Below are positions 7,408-15,142 of a stretch of 64,000 nt of DNA, in pieces. Source of the stretch: Photobacterium sp. DA100 (lineage in GTDB: Bacteria; Pseudomonadota; Gammaproteobacteria; Enterobacterales; Vibrionaceae); assembly GCF_029223585.1 (NCBI RefSeq), contig NZ_CP119424.1, forward strand, positions 1,488,001 through 1,552,000, read 5' to 3'. The position numbers and the translations under genes are program-made. Below the pieces are notes generated by a model. It saw only the letters and a list, made by a program, of their open reading frames with translations, searched no databases and was not told where the DNA came from. Positions within the stretch are counted from its first letter, which is position 1. Every line of letters begins with the position of its first letter.

Positions 7408-8553
7408 TTACAGAGACTGAAAAAGTGCCTCAATCTGTTTGGCTTCTTCACCTTCAGCGTCAAGGCCGGTGTATTTCGCCAGTGTCGGGCGCAAACCGAT
7501 ATCTTTGAGCGATGCTTGCAGCTCGATTGCCTGTGGATCCGTGTCGTTGGTGTATTTGAATGCTGCAGCAATCCCTTTTAGCAAAGTGCTATTTTCAACA
7601 CCGTACTCCATTGTGCCCAGCAACGGCTTGATCAGACGATCATTCGCACCCAGTTTACGGATTGGCTGGCGGCCAACACGATCGATTTCATCACGCAAAT
7701 ATGGGTTGGCAAAGCGGCTAAGGATCTTATCAATGTAGGCATTGTGCATATCACGATCAAACCCGTAGCGGCGGATCAGCACTTCACCGCTTTCTTGCAT
7801 GGCAGCTTTTACTTGGTCATAAATTTCTTGGTCTTCAATCGCATCACGAACCGTCTCGTGACCTTTCAAGGCACCAAGGTAAGCGGTAACGATATGGCCG
7901 GTATTCAGGGTAAACAGCTTACGCTCTACAAAGGCCATCAGGTTATCAGTCGTTTCCATGCCTTCGATGGCTGGGATATCACCTTTGAATTGCTGTTTGT
8001 CGACAATCCACTCGCTAAAGCTTTCTACTGTTACTTCCAATGGGTCATCATTGGCCGCTTCTGATGGCGGAACGATGCGGTCAACCGCTGAATCGACAAA
8101 GCCCACCAGTTCATCAGCCTGACCGTGGTAAATGCTATTGAGGTGCTTGTAAACCTCTTGTTTAAGGTGAGTCGTACCGCGCACCATATTTTCACAGGCG
8201 ATGATGTTTAGCGGATTATTGTTACCAGACTCGAAACGGTGCGTCAGACCGGTCGCAATGGTTTTGGCAATAATGTCCAGCACGTTAGGACCTACCGCGG
8301 TGGTTACCATGTCGGTGTGGATGATCTGGTCAATCACATCTTGGCTGGCTGAGTTAACCGCCGTGACATGGGTAACCGTATCGATTTTACACTCGCTACC
8401 CACCACTTTTACCTTGTATGACTGGTCATGGCTAAGTTGGTCAACCAACGGCTCATCAACGTCGGCAAAAGTCACGGCTACATTCGCGTCTGCCAGCAAT
8501 TTACCAATAAAACCACGACCGATGTTACCTGCACCAAAATGTACTGCTTTCAT
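7408..8553 (-). CDS. mtlD: Mannitol-1-phosphate 5-dehydrogenase
   Basis: A 381-residue enzyme that oxidises mannitol 1-phosphate to fructose 6-phosphate with NAD in the cytoplasm, the step after PTS uptake. The N-terminal Rossmann fold begins at once ([17 protein letters not shown]), and the [20 protein letters not shown] and [11 protein letters not shown] segments are typical of MtlD. Length is normal. TAGGAATTATT precedes the ATG as ribosome-binding site. It follows mtlA by 95 bp in the same orientation. A hairpin with T-rich tail lies just downstream. Confidence 0.97.
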   Translation of the reverse strand: MKAVHFGAGNIGRGFIGKLLADANVAVTFADVDEPLVDQLSHDQSYKVKVVGSECKIDTVTHVTAVNSASQDVIDQIIHTDMVTTAVGPNVLDIIAKTIATGLTHRFESGNNNPLNIIACENMVRGTTHLKQEVYKHLNSIYHGQADELVGFVDSAVDRIVPPSEAANDDPLEVTVESFSEWIVDKQQFKGDIPAIEGMETTDNLMAFVERKLFTLNTGHIVTAYLGALKGHETVRDAIEDQEIYDQVKAAMQESGEVLIRRYGFDRDMHNAYIDKILSRFANPYLRDEIDRVGRQPIRKLGANDRLIKPLLGTMEYGVENSTLLKGIAAAFKYTNDTDPQAIELQASLKDIGLRPTLAKYTGLDAEGEEAKQIEALFQSL

Positions 8554-8648
8554 AATAATTCCTACCTAAAAACTTATTCTCTAATAAAGCGCTAGAGGGT
8601 TGAGGCAGGAGGGGGAACACCGGCCTCGTTGTGACTCAATGATGGGGG

Positions 8649-10592
8649 TTAAGCGGCCTTCTCGCCGGCTAGGATTTCTAGCACTTCGTTGACATCACTG
8701 GTCGTGGTCAAGCGCTCAATCGCCTCTGGATCATCGAGTGCATTGGTGATGGTAGTAATTACCTGAATGTGTTCATCGTTCTTGGCTGCGATACCGATGA
8801 CCAGTTTCGCCACATCGTCCTCGTCTTCAGTAAACTGCACACCGTCTTGGTATTGGCAGATAATAATGCCGGTTTTCATTACCTTGTCTTTGGCTTCCAC
8901 CGTACCGTGCGGTACCGCGATAGATTCGCCAAGGTACGTCGGAACCAGTTTTTCACGCTCGAACATGGCATCAACATATTCGTCTTGTGCATAGCCCAGT
9001 TTGACTAGCTGTTCTCCGGCATAACGAATAGCGTCTTCTTTGCTGTTCGCCTTGAGGCCAAGGTGGATATTCTCAGCTTGGATCTGGAACACCTGCATTG
9101 GCTGCTCCTCATAGCTGTCGTCGTTGGCTGCCACCGGAGAGACTTTTACCATCTCACCATCGTTAGCAGCTGCTGGGCTGCTGGCAGCAACAATGCTTGT
9201 TACTAGATCGTTGTACACCTGGCTATCAAGGAAGTTTGTTAGCGAGAGGTGCTGGGCATTGGCAGCATGCTTACGGGCACGCTCAGTCAAATCTTTATGA
9301 GTAATCACGATATCCACCTCTTGCGGCAAGCTATTGATAGCACAGTTGGTTACACTGATATTAAGGCCAGCTTCCTGAACTTTTTTACGTAGTAGGCTGG
9401 CACCCATCGCACTGGAGCCCATACCGGCATCACAAGCGACGATAATATTGCGCACGTTGGCTAGATTGAATTCTGATTGGGCAAGTACGGTTGCTGGAGA
9501 GCCTTTAGACGAGGCTTTCATGCCTTTCATCTTGCTAGTTGCCTCAGCGAGATCGTCACCCTCTTCGTCTGTCACTTTCTGCGTTTTCATCAGCAGTGCA
9601 GCAACACAGAAAGACACGGATGTTGCAGCGATAACTGAAAGGATTACCCCGACAAATGACGCTTTAGGAGTCATCAGCAAGATTGCGAAGATAGAGCCCG
9701 GTGATGCTGGAGACACAATACCTGCATCGAATACTGTCAGGGTGAAGACACCCGCCATACCACCTGCGATAACCGCCAGGATAAGACGTGGGTTCATCAG
9801 GATGTATGGGAAGTAAATCTCGTGGATACCACCGAAGAAGTGGATGATTGATGCACCGCCCGCCGTTTGTTTCGCCGTACCGCGACCGAACACCATGTAT
9901 GCCAAAAGAATGCCTAATCCTGGACCTGGGTTTGCTTCGATCAGGAAGAAGATTGACTGACCCATTTCATTGGCCTGCTGGATGCCCAGCGGCGAGAAGA
10001 TACCGTGGTTAATGGCATTGTTGAGGAACAGGATCTTCGCTGGCTCGACAAAAATTGAGGTCAGAGGAAGCAGGCCTGCACTCACCAGCATGTTTACCCC
10101 ACCAGCCAATGCTGATGACAGTACCTTCACGAATGGACCAATCATGTAGAAGGCAAGAATGGCACATAGCATACCAAGGATACCGGCAGAGAAGTTGTTC
10201 ACCAACATCTCGAAACCGCTCTTCACTTTGCCGTCAACCCAGCGGTCGAAGCGCTTGATTGCCCAGCCGCCCAGTGGTCCCACCATCATCGCACCCATGA
10301 ACATCGGGATATCGGTACCGACAATCACACCGATGGTTGTAATGGCACCCACTACGGCACCGCGTTCACCACCGACCAATTTACCACCGGTATAACCAAT
10401 GAGTAGCGGCAGCAAGTAAGTGATCATAGGACCGACCAACTTAGCTAGTTCTTCGTTCGGAAACCAACCTGTTGGAATGAAAAGTGCTGTGATGAAGCCC
10501 CACGCAATGAATGCGCCAATGTTAGGCATCACCATGTTAGATAAGAAACGACCAAAATTTTGTATCTTGATCTTTGCATCTGGTGATATCAT
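8649..10592 (-). CDS. mtlA: PTS mannitol transporter EIICBA
   Basis: A 647-residue fusion that imports and phosphorylates mannitol. EIIC covers about residues 1-340 with the [12 protein letters not shown] motif. EIIB follows (VACDAGMGSSAMGASLL, phospho-cysteine near residue 390), and EIIA is C-terminal (LGESIAVPHGTVEAKD, phospho-histidine near residue 570). Domain order and length match MtlA of enterobacteria and vibrios. It is the first gene of the cluster. A long leader lies upstream, with a near-perfect CRP site at 10879-10894 and a structured stretch on the opposite strand that may encode an antisense RNA. Confidence 0.97.
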   Translation of the reverse strand: MISPDAKIKIQNFGRFLSNMVMPNIGAFIAWGFITALFIPTGWFPNEELAKLVGPMITYLLPLLIGYTGGKLVGGERGAVVGAITTIGVIVGTDIPMFMGAMMVGPLGGWAIKRFDRWVDGKVKSGFEMLVNNFSAGILGMLCAILAFYMIGPFVKVLSSALAGGVNMLVSAGLLPLTSIFVEPAKILFLNNAINHGIFSPLGIQQANEMGQSIFFLIEANPGPGLGILLAYMVFGRGTAKQTAGGASIIHFFGGIHEIYFPYILMNPRLILAVIAGGMAGVFTLTVFDAGIVSPASPGSIFAILLMTPKASFVGVILSVIAATSVSFCVAALLMKTQKVTDEEGDDLAEATSKMKGMKASSKGSPATVLAQSEFNLANVRNIIVACDAGMGSSAMGASLLRKKVQEAGLNISVTNCAINSLPQEVDIVITHKDLTERARKHAANAQHLSLTNFLDSQVYNDLVTSIVAASSPAAANDGEMVKVSPVAANDDSYEEQPMQVFQIQAENIHLGLKANSKEDAIRYAGEQLVKLGYAQDEYVDAMFEREKLVPTYLGESIAVPHGTVEAKDKVMKTGIIICQYQDGVQFTEDEDDVAKLVIGIAAKNDEHIQVITTITNALDDPEAIERLTTTSDVNEVLEILAGEKAA

Positions 10593-10599
10593 ATCGATT

Positions 10600-10720
10600 C
10601 CCCGTCTGATGTTCAGTTATAGATTTTGTGTTAGGTACGGTTCGCCAAAACCGTCCAATTGCTTAGTACCCAATTAATCTAACACAGAATTTTTAAACCG
10701 ATCTGATGACGGGTTTTTTG
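10600..10720 (+). ncRNA. Candidate MtlS-like antisense RNA to the mtlA leader
   Basis: On the plus strand, opposite the mtlA leader, an 11-bp stem TTTTGTGTTAG / CTAACACAGAA (10624-10634 with 10679-10689) encloses smaller hairpins and ends in TTTTT. A second hairpin AAACC / GGTTT follows at once and ends in TTTTTT at 10719. A weak promoter (TTGATC, 17 bp, CATATC) at 10567-10595 would give an RNA of about 118 nt. Vibrio cholerae MtlS is a roughly 120-nt RNA antisense to the mtlA leader, so location and size agree. Nucleotide similarity to MtlS was not tested, and the promoter is poor. Confidence 0.5.
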
Positions 10721-10878
10721 TGAGCCACATCCCCAAAGCAGCCCTCCATACAACTTTCTCCGTGATCTAAATTGCAAATCTGTAATGAAACTTTGCTACA
10801 AATCTCTAATTCCAATTTTGTCAATTACTATATAACGATCGATATCACAATTTAATGACGAACAACTATTGATCACTT

Positions 10879-10894
10879 AGTGATAAATGTCACA
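10879..10894 (-). promoter_or_regulatory. CRP site upstream of mtlA
   Basis: On the minus strand TGTGA-CATTTA-TCACT matches the CRP consensus at 9 of 10 positions. mtl promoters of E. coli and vibrios are CRP-activated. A weaker CRP-like site (TGTGA-TCTAAA-TCTCT) lies at about 10931-10946. Confidence 0.6.
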
Positions 10895-11119
10895 CATTAT
10901 GCATTTTCACACTATCAGCTAAAACCAATAAGAGATTTAGATCACACTTTATAGGCGAACAACAAGACACCTCAGCTTGCGATGCATGCCACCCTTACAT
11001 TTTGTAACTCACTTTCAGTCATCAAAAAGCATAATCGATAGTTTGCTTGTCAACATAAACCCCTCTTTTGTTGCTAACCCCAAAGTAACATTTGAGTTAG
11101 CTGCCATCCCCTTATCAGT

Positions 11120-11129
11120 CAGGTATAAT
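11120..11129. promoter_or_regulatory. CAGGTATAAT element at the gntR promoter
   Basis: Contains a perfect -10 hexamer TATAAT for gntR and lies within GTCA-N9-TGAC. The same 10-mer CAGGTATAAT occurs at 14993-15002 in the scrA promoter, so it may be part of the operator recognised by the GntR protein. Confidence 0.4.
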
Positions 11130-11152
11130 TTGACTCTTCACCAGGAGGGATG

Positions 11153-11884
11153 ATGACGAATTACATTGCGCAGAAGCAATCACTGCCGCTCTATGTGCAA
11201 ATTGCAGATTTTATTAAACAAGAAATTGAACGCGGTAACTTCAAGCCGGGTTCGATATTGCCTTCAGAAAAGCAACTGGTGGAAGATTTCAACGTCAGCC
11301 GCGTAACTGTCCGTAAAGCGATTCAGATACTGAATGATGAGGGGTTGACATACAGCGAAAAAGGTAAAGGAACTTTTATTGCCCAGCAGAAATTGAAGCA
11401 CAGCTTTGTCAATGTCGTGGGCTTAACTGAAGAGAGCCAAATAGGTGGTCAAAAAGTCAGTAATAAAGTGATTGATTTCGCAGTTATTGAGGCGCCACCT
11501 GCGGTTGCTCAGAAGCTACAAATAGCCGAGAACTCACCCGTCTATTGCTGCTCACGTCAAAGACTGTTAGATAATCGCGTTGCTTCATTCGAAACCTTTT
11601 ATATTCCGGTCAGCTATCTACCAGAGATGACTGAAAAAGATATGGCTGGCTCGAAGTTCGCTTACCTAGATGCCAAAGGTTATAGCATTGGCCAAATCAC
11701 CCAGAAGCTAAAGCCAGCTTTACCGGAAAAACGTATTCAAGGATATTTCGACATTGACCCTTTGACACCTATCTTGATCAACGAATCGCTTTCATACCTC
11801 AAAGACGGCCAGATCTTTGAGCTTTCAACGGTTTATTTCAAAACTAGCGAGTACGACTTTGAGCTTGTTGCTTATAACGAGTAA
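11153..11884 (+). CDS. GntR-family (HutC/TreR-type) regulator
   Basis: About 243 residues. A GntR winged helix-turn-helix (residues 10-75: LYVQIADFIKQEIERGNF, GSILPSEKQLVEDFNVSRVT) is followed by a UTRA effector domain (about 95-235) of the HutC subfamily that senses small ligands such as sugar phosphates. The AGGAGG at 11143-11148 is too close to the first ATG at 11150, so I take the second ATG at 11153, which differs by one residue. It is convergent with scrB-scrA and shares a promoter 10-mer with scrA, so it is the likely local regulator of the sucrose PTS genes. Confidence 0.88.
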   Translation: MTNYIAQKQSLPLYVQIADFIKQEIERGNFKPGSILPSEKQLVEDFNVSRVTVRKAIQILNDEGLTYSEKGKGTFIAQQKLKHSFVNVVGLTEESQIGGQKVSNKVIDFAVIEAPPAVAQKLQIAENSPVYCCSRQRLLDNRVASFETFYIPVSYLPEMTEKDMAGSKFAYLDAKGYSIGQITQKLKPALPEKRIQGYFDIDPLTPILINESLSYLKDGQIFELSTVYFKTSEYDFELVAYNE

Positions 11885-11922
11885 TTTCGATAACCAATAG
11901 ACAGGCCAATGAATAAAGGAAA

Positions 11923-11981
11923 GGCGCCCCGAAAGATGGAAGGGGCGCCCAAAACGTTACCCCCAACACGGATAACGTTTT
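11923..11981. terminator. Tandem hairpins between gntR and scrB
   Basis: An 8-bp stem GGCGCCCC / GGGGCGCC (11923-11949) and a 9-bp stem AAAACGTTA / TAACGTTTT (11951-11981). The second ends in TTTTATT on the plus strand; the first is followed by TTTCCTTTATT on the minus strand. They probably end gntR and scrB transcripts respectively. Confidence 0.6.
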
Positions 11982-12008
11982 ATTAGGATAGAAAGACTCG
12001 GAAAAGTC

Positions 12009-13466
12009 TTAGTATAGAGAAATAGCAGACATTTCAGATACTTTTACTTCAGCTGCACCGTCGAAGGCTATGTTATGGCTCCGGTTCGGGATAAAGAACC
12101 GTGATGTCATCACTTCTTCCCCACCATTGATGAAAATCTCAATCACTGAGTTATCGATGAAGATTTCTAGCTGCTGCAAACTGCTCAACGTCACTCTCCG
12201 CCCAGAACCAAAACGCTTCATATCATCGGTTTCGACTGTCTGGCTGCGGTCAAGCAACAAGCTTCCGTCTTGATAAGTCAGCATGAGTTTGTGTTCAACG
12301 CCTTCAAAAAGGGTAAAGCTAAATGTCTGGTCATCGATATCATCGACAATAATGTGAGATTGACTGAGATTACCGTCAATGTCATAGCAACCTGGCCGCT
12401 CCAATGTCACCAAAGGCTGTTTGAGTTGTTCAAACTCCGCCAATGGGCGCTGTACCAATTTGCTTCCGACCATTACCAACTCACGCGGCATGGAAAGCAT
12501 GAACTTCCAACCCAGTAGCTCCGTCGGAGTGCTCAATGAGCCATTACCGCACCAAGCGAGCATAATATTTCGCTCGCTATCAGTGAAAGTCTGAGGCGCA
12601 TAGAAATCGAATCCTTTATCGAGTTCAATCACCTGCTCGGCATGCATTTCACCTTTCTGGTACTGGCCAATCAACAACTGAGAACTGAAGATATTGTTGT
12701 AACGCTCTGCCTGCGGCTTCAAGCCCATTGGTGAGAGGATAAACAAATCTTTGCCGTTGGAATGGCTGATATCCGGGCACTCATGCATGTATACAGCGGC
12801 TTGCAGTGAAAGATCCGACACTCCGCCATAACTGACTTCACCCACCAGTTCAGCTTGAGTCAGCGATGTCATCTTATACAGTAGTGTCGCACCGGTTTCA
12901 TCTTCACGCTGGGCGCCCACCACGAACATCAGTTCACCCTCATCATTGATAAATGGGCTTGGATCGCGGAAGTTACCGGTATACCCAGCAGGGGCTTCAG
13001 GCACAATATTCCATCTATCAAGTAGCTTCCCATCGGTTGAGTACTTGGCGACATTCTGGTTCTGTGAGAATGTCTCACCATCCTCATTCATCACATTGCC
13101 ACTGTAGAAGCAGTAGATATAGCCATCGATACAAATTGCGCCGCCAGAATAGATACCATGCGTTTCAAACTCAGTTTCTGGCGCCAGTACATCCCCTTCC
13201 TCAAAATGGATAAAGTCTCTGGTGATCAGATACTTCCAGTGCTTCATGCCATGGAAGGGACCAAATGGAAACCACTGGTAAAACAGGTGGTACTTTTCGC
13301 CATCAAAGACCATGCCATTTGGGTCATTCAAGTGACCCGTTTTAGGTGCAATGTGGTAAGCAGGAAGATAATCCGTATCCTGCGCCAGCATTTGTTGGCG
13401 AAGGCTTTCTAGTTCTCCGGGTTTGGCTGTCCCTAACGCTCGAAATCGATTCGACTTATCAATCAT
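12009..13466 (-). CDS. scrB: Sucrose-6-phosphate hydrolase (GH32)
   Basis: A 485-residue GH32 beta-fructosidase that cleaves sucrose 6-phosphate into glucose 6-phosphate and fructose in the cytoplasm. The three carboxylate motifs are visible: HLNDPNG (nucleophile Asp48), FRDPSPF near residue 170 and HECPDIS near 230 (acid/base Glu). A C-terminal beta-sandwich follows. There is no signal peptide, which fits an intracellular phosphosugar. The ATG overlaps the scrA stop (TGATG), so the two are translationally coupled. I prefer this ATG over an in-frame GTG one codon earlier. Confidence 0.93.
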   Translation of the reverse strand: MIDKSNRFRALGTAKPGELESLRQQMLAQDTDYLPAYHIAPKTGHLNDPNGMVFDGEKYHLFYQWFPFGPFHGMKHWKYLITRDFIHFEEGDVLAPETEFETHGIYSGGAICIDGYIYCFYSGNVMNEDGETFSQNQNVAKYSTDGKLLDRWNIVPEAPAGYTGNFRDPSPFINDEGELMFVVGAQREDETGATLLYKMTSLTQAELVGEVSYGGVSDLSLQAAVYMHECPDISHSNGKDLFILSPMGLKPQAERYNNIFSSQLLIGQYQKGEMHAEQVIELDKGFDFYAPQTFTDSERNIMLAWCGNGSLSTPTELLGWKFMLSMPRELVMVGSKLVQRPLAEFEQLKQPLVTLERPGCYDIDGNLSQSHIIVDDIDDQTFSFTLFEGVEHKLMLTYQDGSLLLDRSQTVETDDMKRFGSGRRVTLSSLQQLEIFIDNSVIEIFINGGEEVMTSRFFIPNRSHNIAFDGAAEVKVSEMSAISLY

Positions 13467-14953
13467 CACGCTGTTTCCACATTACTGTCTGTTACCGGCT
13501 TCTTTGTTGAAGGCTTATGTCTAAGAGATTTGCTTTCAACATCCGCAGGGTAATCTTCCAGCATTTTCTTCGGAATTCCCCACAAGCAAACGGCAATGAA
13601 GGCAACCACAGAAGTAATGATCATCAGCGCTGCATAAGATACGAATTGGTGCATTTCATAGGTGTAGAACAAGATGCCCGGCAGCATACTGATACCGTTA
13701 CCCTGTGCAGCCAATTCCAGAAGTGCCGCAGCCATACCACCGAAACCACCGACTATCGAAGCCACTACGAAAGGACGAATACCGAAGCGAAGGTTCATAC
13801 CGAAAATAGCCGGTTCTGTAATACCCAAATAAACCGTGGCACCCGCAGGAATACCCGCCGCACGGAGTTTTTTGTTGCGTGAACGATAAGCTAGAGCTAG
13901 AGCCGCCGCACCTTGCGCCGCCATTGAAGGCATACCGAGCGCAATAATTGGGTTCATTCCGGTCTGGCTAACCAGCATGACTTCAAACATGGTAATGATG
14001 TGGTGCATACCCGTGACCACAATCGCTTGCAGGAACAAGCCGTAAATAAAGCCACCAATGCCAAATGGAATATCAGCAAGTCCCGTCAATACAAAACCAA
14101 TGCCCTGCTCCACGACCTGAAGTGCAGGACCGAGTACACTCAATGCCAGGAACAGAGTGATAGACACTGATAAGATAGGAACAAGGATCAGTTGTAAAAC
14201 ATCCGGAACTACCTTGTTCAGGCGCTTCTCAATTTTCGCCCCCATCAAACCAACAACCAGCGATGGCAGCACAGAGCCTTGATATCCCTGCCACGCAATA
14301 ACATCAAATAGCAAGATGGCACTAACATCTGGATTTAGAGCTACTTCCCAAGCATTCGGGAAAGCCGGAGAAATCAACATCAAGCCCAGCAGGATACCCA
14401 AAGATGGCGAACCGCCAGCAACTCGGTATGCCGACCAACAGACCAAAGCCGGTAAGAACACAAAGGCGGTTTCAGTCACTGCTGCCAAAAATGCGGTCAG
14501 AGGCTGAGGTACGCTCTCTGGCGTCAAGCCCATCATTGCCAAAATGGCAGGGTTAAGCAGCACTGACTTCAAACCAAGACCAACACCGGTAGCGATGATG
14601 GCAGGTAAAAGTGGAACAAAAACGTCGGAGAAAAAACGCATCGCACGCTTGTGTGCCGGCTCTCGCTGAATCGCTTCCTGTTTGACTTCGCTAGCCGTTT
14701 TTGCTGCAAGACCTTTGTCGGCCAACTGGTCATAGACTTTATTGACGATACCCGTGCCGAAAATGACCTGATACTGACCCGATGTGAAGAACTGCCCCTT
14801 CACCAAATCAATATCAGAAATTTTCTTGTCATCGATAAGATCTTTATTTTTAACGATGATCCGTAGTCGTGTCGCACAATGGGCAATCGACTCGATGTTG
14901 TCTTCGCCGATCACCTGAATAAGCTGATCAGCAATCTTGCTGTAGTTTGCCAT
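13466..14953 (-). CDS. scrA: PTS sucrose-type EIIBC
   Basis: A 495-residue membrane protein that imports and phosphorylates a disaccharide. EIIB is N-terminal (IESIAHCATRLRIIVKN, phospho-cysteine near residue 26), followed by a glucose/sucrose-superfamily EIIC with about ten membrane spans (the GITEPAIFG motif near residue 390). There is no EIIA domain, so it needs a soluble EIIA such as Crr. Pairing with a GH32 hydrolase makes sucrose the likely substrate; trehalose-type EIIBC is the nearest alternative. The ATG at 14953 with GGGATTGATT upstream is preferred over a TTG four codons earlier. Confidence 0.88.
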   Translation of the reverse strand: MANYSKIADQLIQVIGEDNIESIAHCATRLRIIVKNKDLIDDKKISDIDLVKGQFFTSGQYQVIFGTGIVNKVYDQLADKGLAAKTASEVKQEAIQREPAHKRAMRFFSDVFVPLLPAIIATGVGLGLKSVLLNPAILAMMGLTPESVPQPLTAFLAAVTETAFVFLPALVCWSAYRVAGGSPSLGILLGLMLISPAFPNAWEVALNPDVSAILLFDVIAWQGYQGSVLPSLVVGLMGAKIEKRLNKVVPDVLQLILVPILSVSITLFLALSVLGPALQVVEQGIGFVLTGLADIPFGIGGFIYGLFLQAIVVTGMHHIITMFEVMLVSQTGMNPIIALGMPSMAAQGAAALALAYRSRNKKLRAAGIPAGATVYLGITEPAIFGMNLRFGIRPFVVASIVGGFGGMAAALLELAAQGNGISMLPGILFYTYEMHQFVSYAALMIITSVVAFIAVCLWGIPKKMLEDYPADVESKSLRHKPSTKKPVTDSNVETA

Positions 14954-14965
14954 AATCAATCCCAA

Positions 14966-15007
14966 CCTGTATTAAACATGTATACAATAATACAGGTATA
15001 ATACATG
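14966..15007. promoter_or_regulatory. Overlapping palindromes at the scrA promoter
   Basis: CCTGTATTA-N13-TAATACAGG (14966-14996) is a perfect 9-bp inverted repeat. It contains the smaller palindrome TGTATACA (14979-14986) and is flanked by GTATAATAC. Such GTAT/ATAC symmetry is typical of HutC/TreR-type GntR operators. It lies directly upstream of the scrA ribosome-binding site. Confidence 0.55.
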
Positions 15008-15039
15008 GTGAATTCATTTCGTATATTTAGTCTATGTAA

Positions 15040-15055
15040 CGTGCTGCAACTCACA
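15040..15055 (-). promoter_or_regulatory. CRP-like site upstream of scrA
   Basis: On the minus strand TGTGA-GTTGCA-GCACG matches the CRP consensus at 8 of 10 positions, about 100 bp before the scrA start. Plausible but weaker than the mtlA and porin sites. Confidence 0.35.
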
Positions 15056-15092
15056 CCTTTTTCCCTCTCCCATCCCTATCAACGTTTTTTAA

Positions 15093-15125
15093 GCAAAAAA
15101 AAGACCGGCCTTGGCCGGTCTTTTA
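15093..15125. terminator. Terminator at the 3' end of mtrCAB
   Basis: GC-rich stem GACCGG / CCGGTC (extendable to GACCGGCC / GGCCGGTC) with eight T on the minus strand and four on the plus strand. It ends the mtrCAB operon. Confidence 0.85.
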
Positions 15126-15142
15126 TCATGCTTGAACGCCTA

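Larger units (their letters stand above)
10593..11149. other. Divergent intergenic region mtlA / gntR
   Basis: 557 bp without a protein gene. It holds the mtlA leader, two CRP-like sites, an ATCAC-TTA-GTGAT palindrome near 10872, two terminator-like hairpins on the plus strand (10624-10719), an inverted repeat GCTAAC-N17-GTTAGC at 11073-11101, and the gntR promoter (TATAAT at 11124-11129). Confidence 0.7.
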
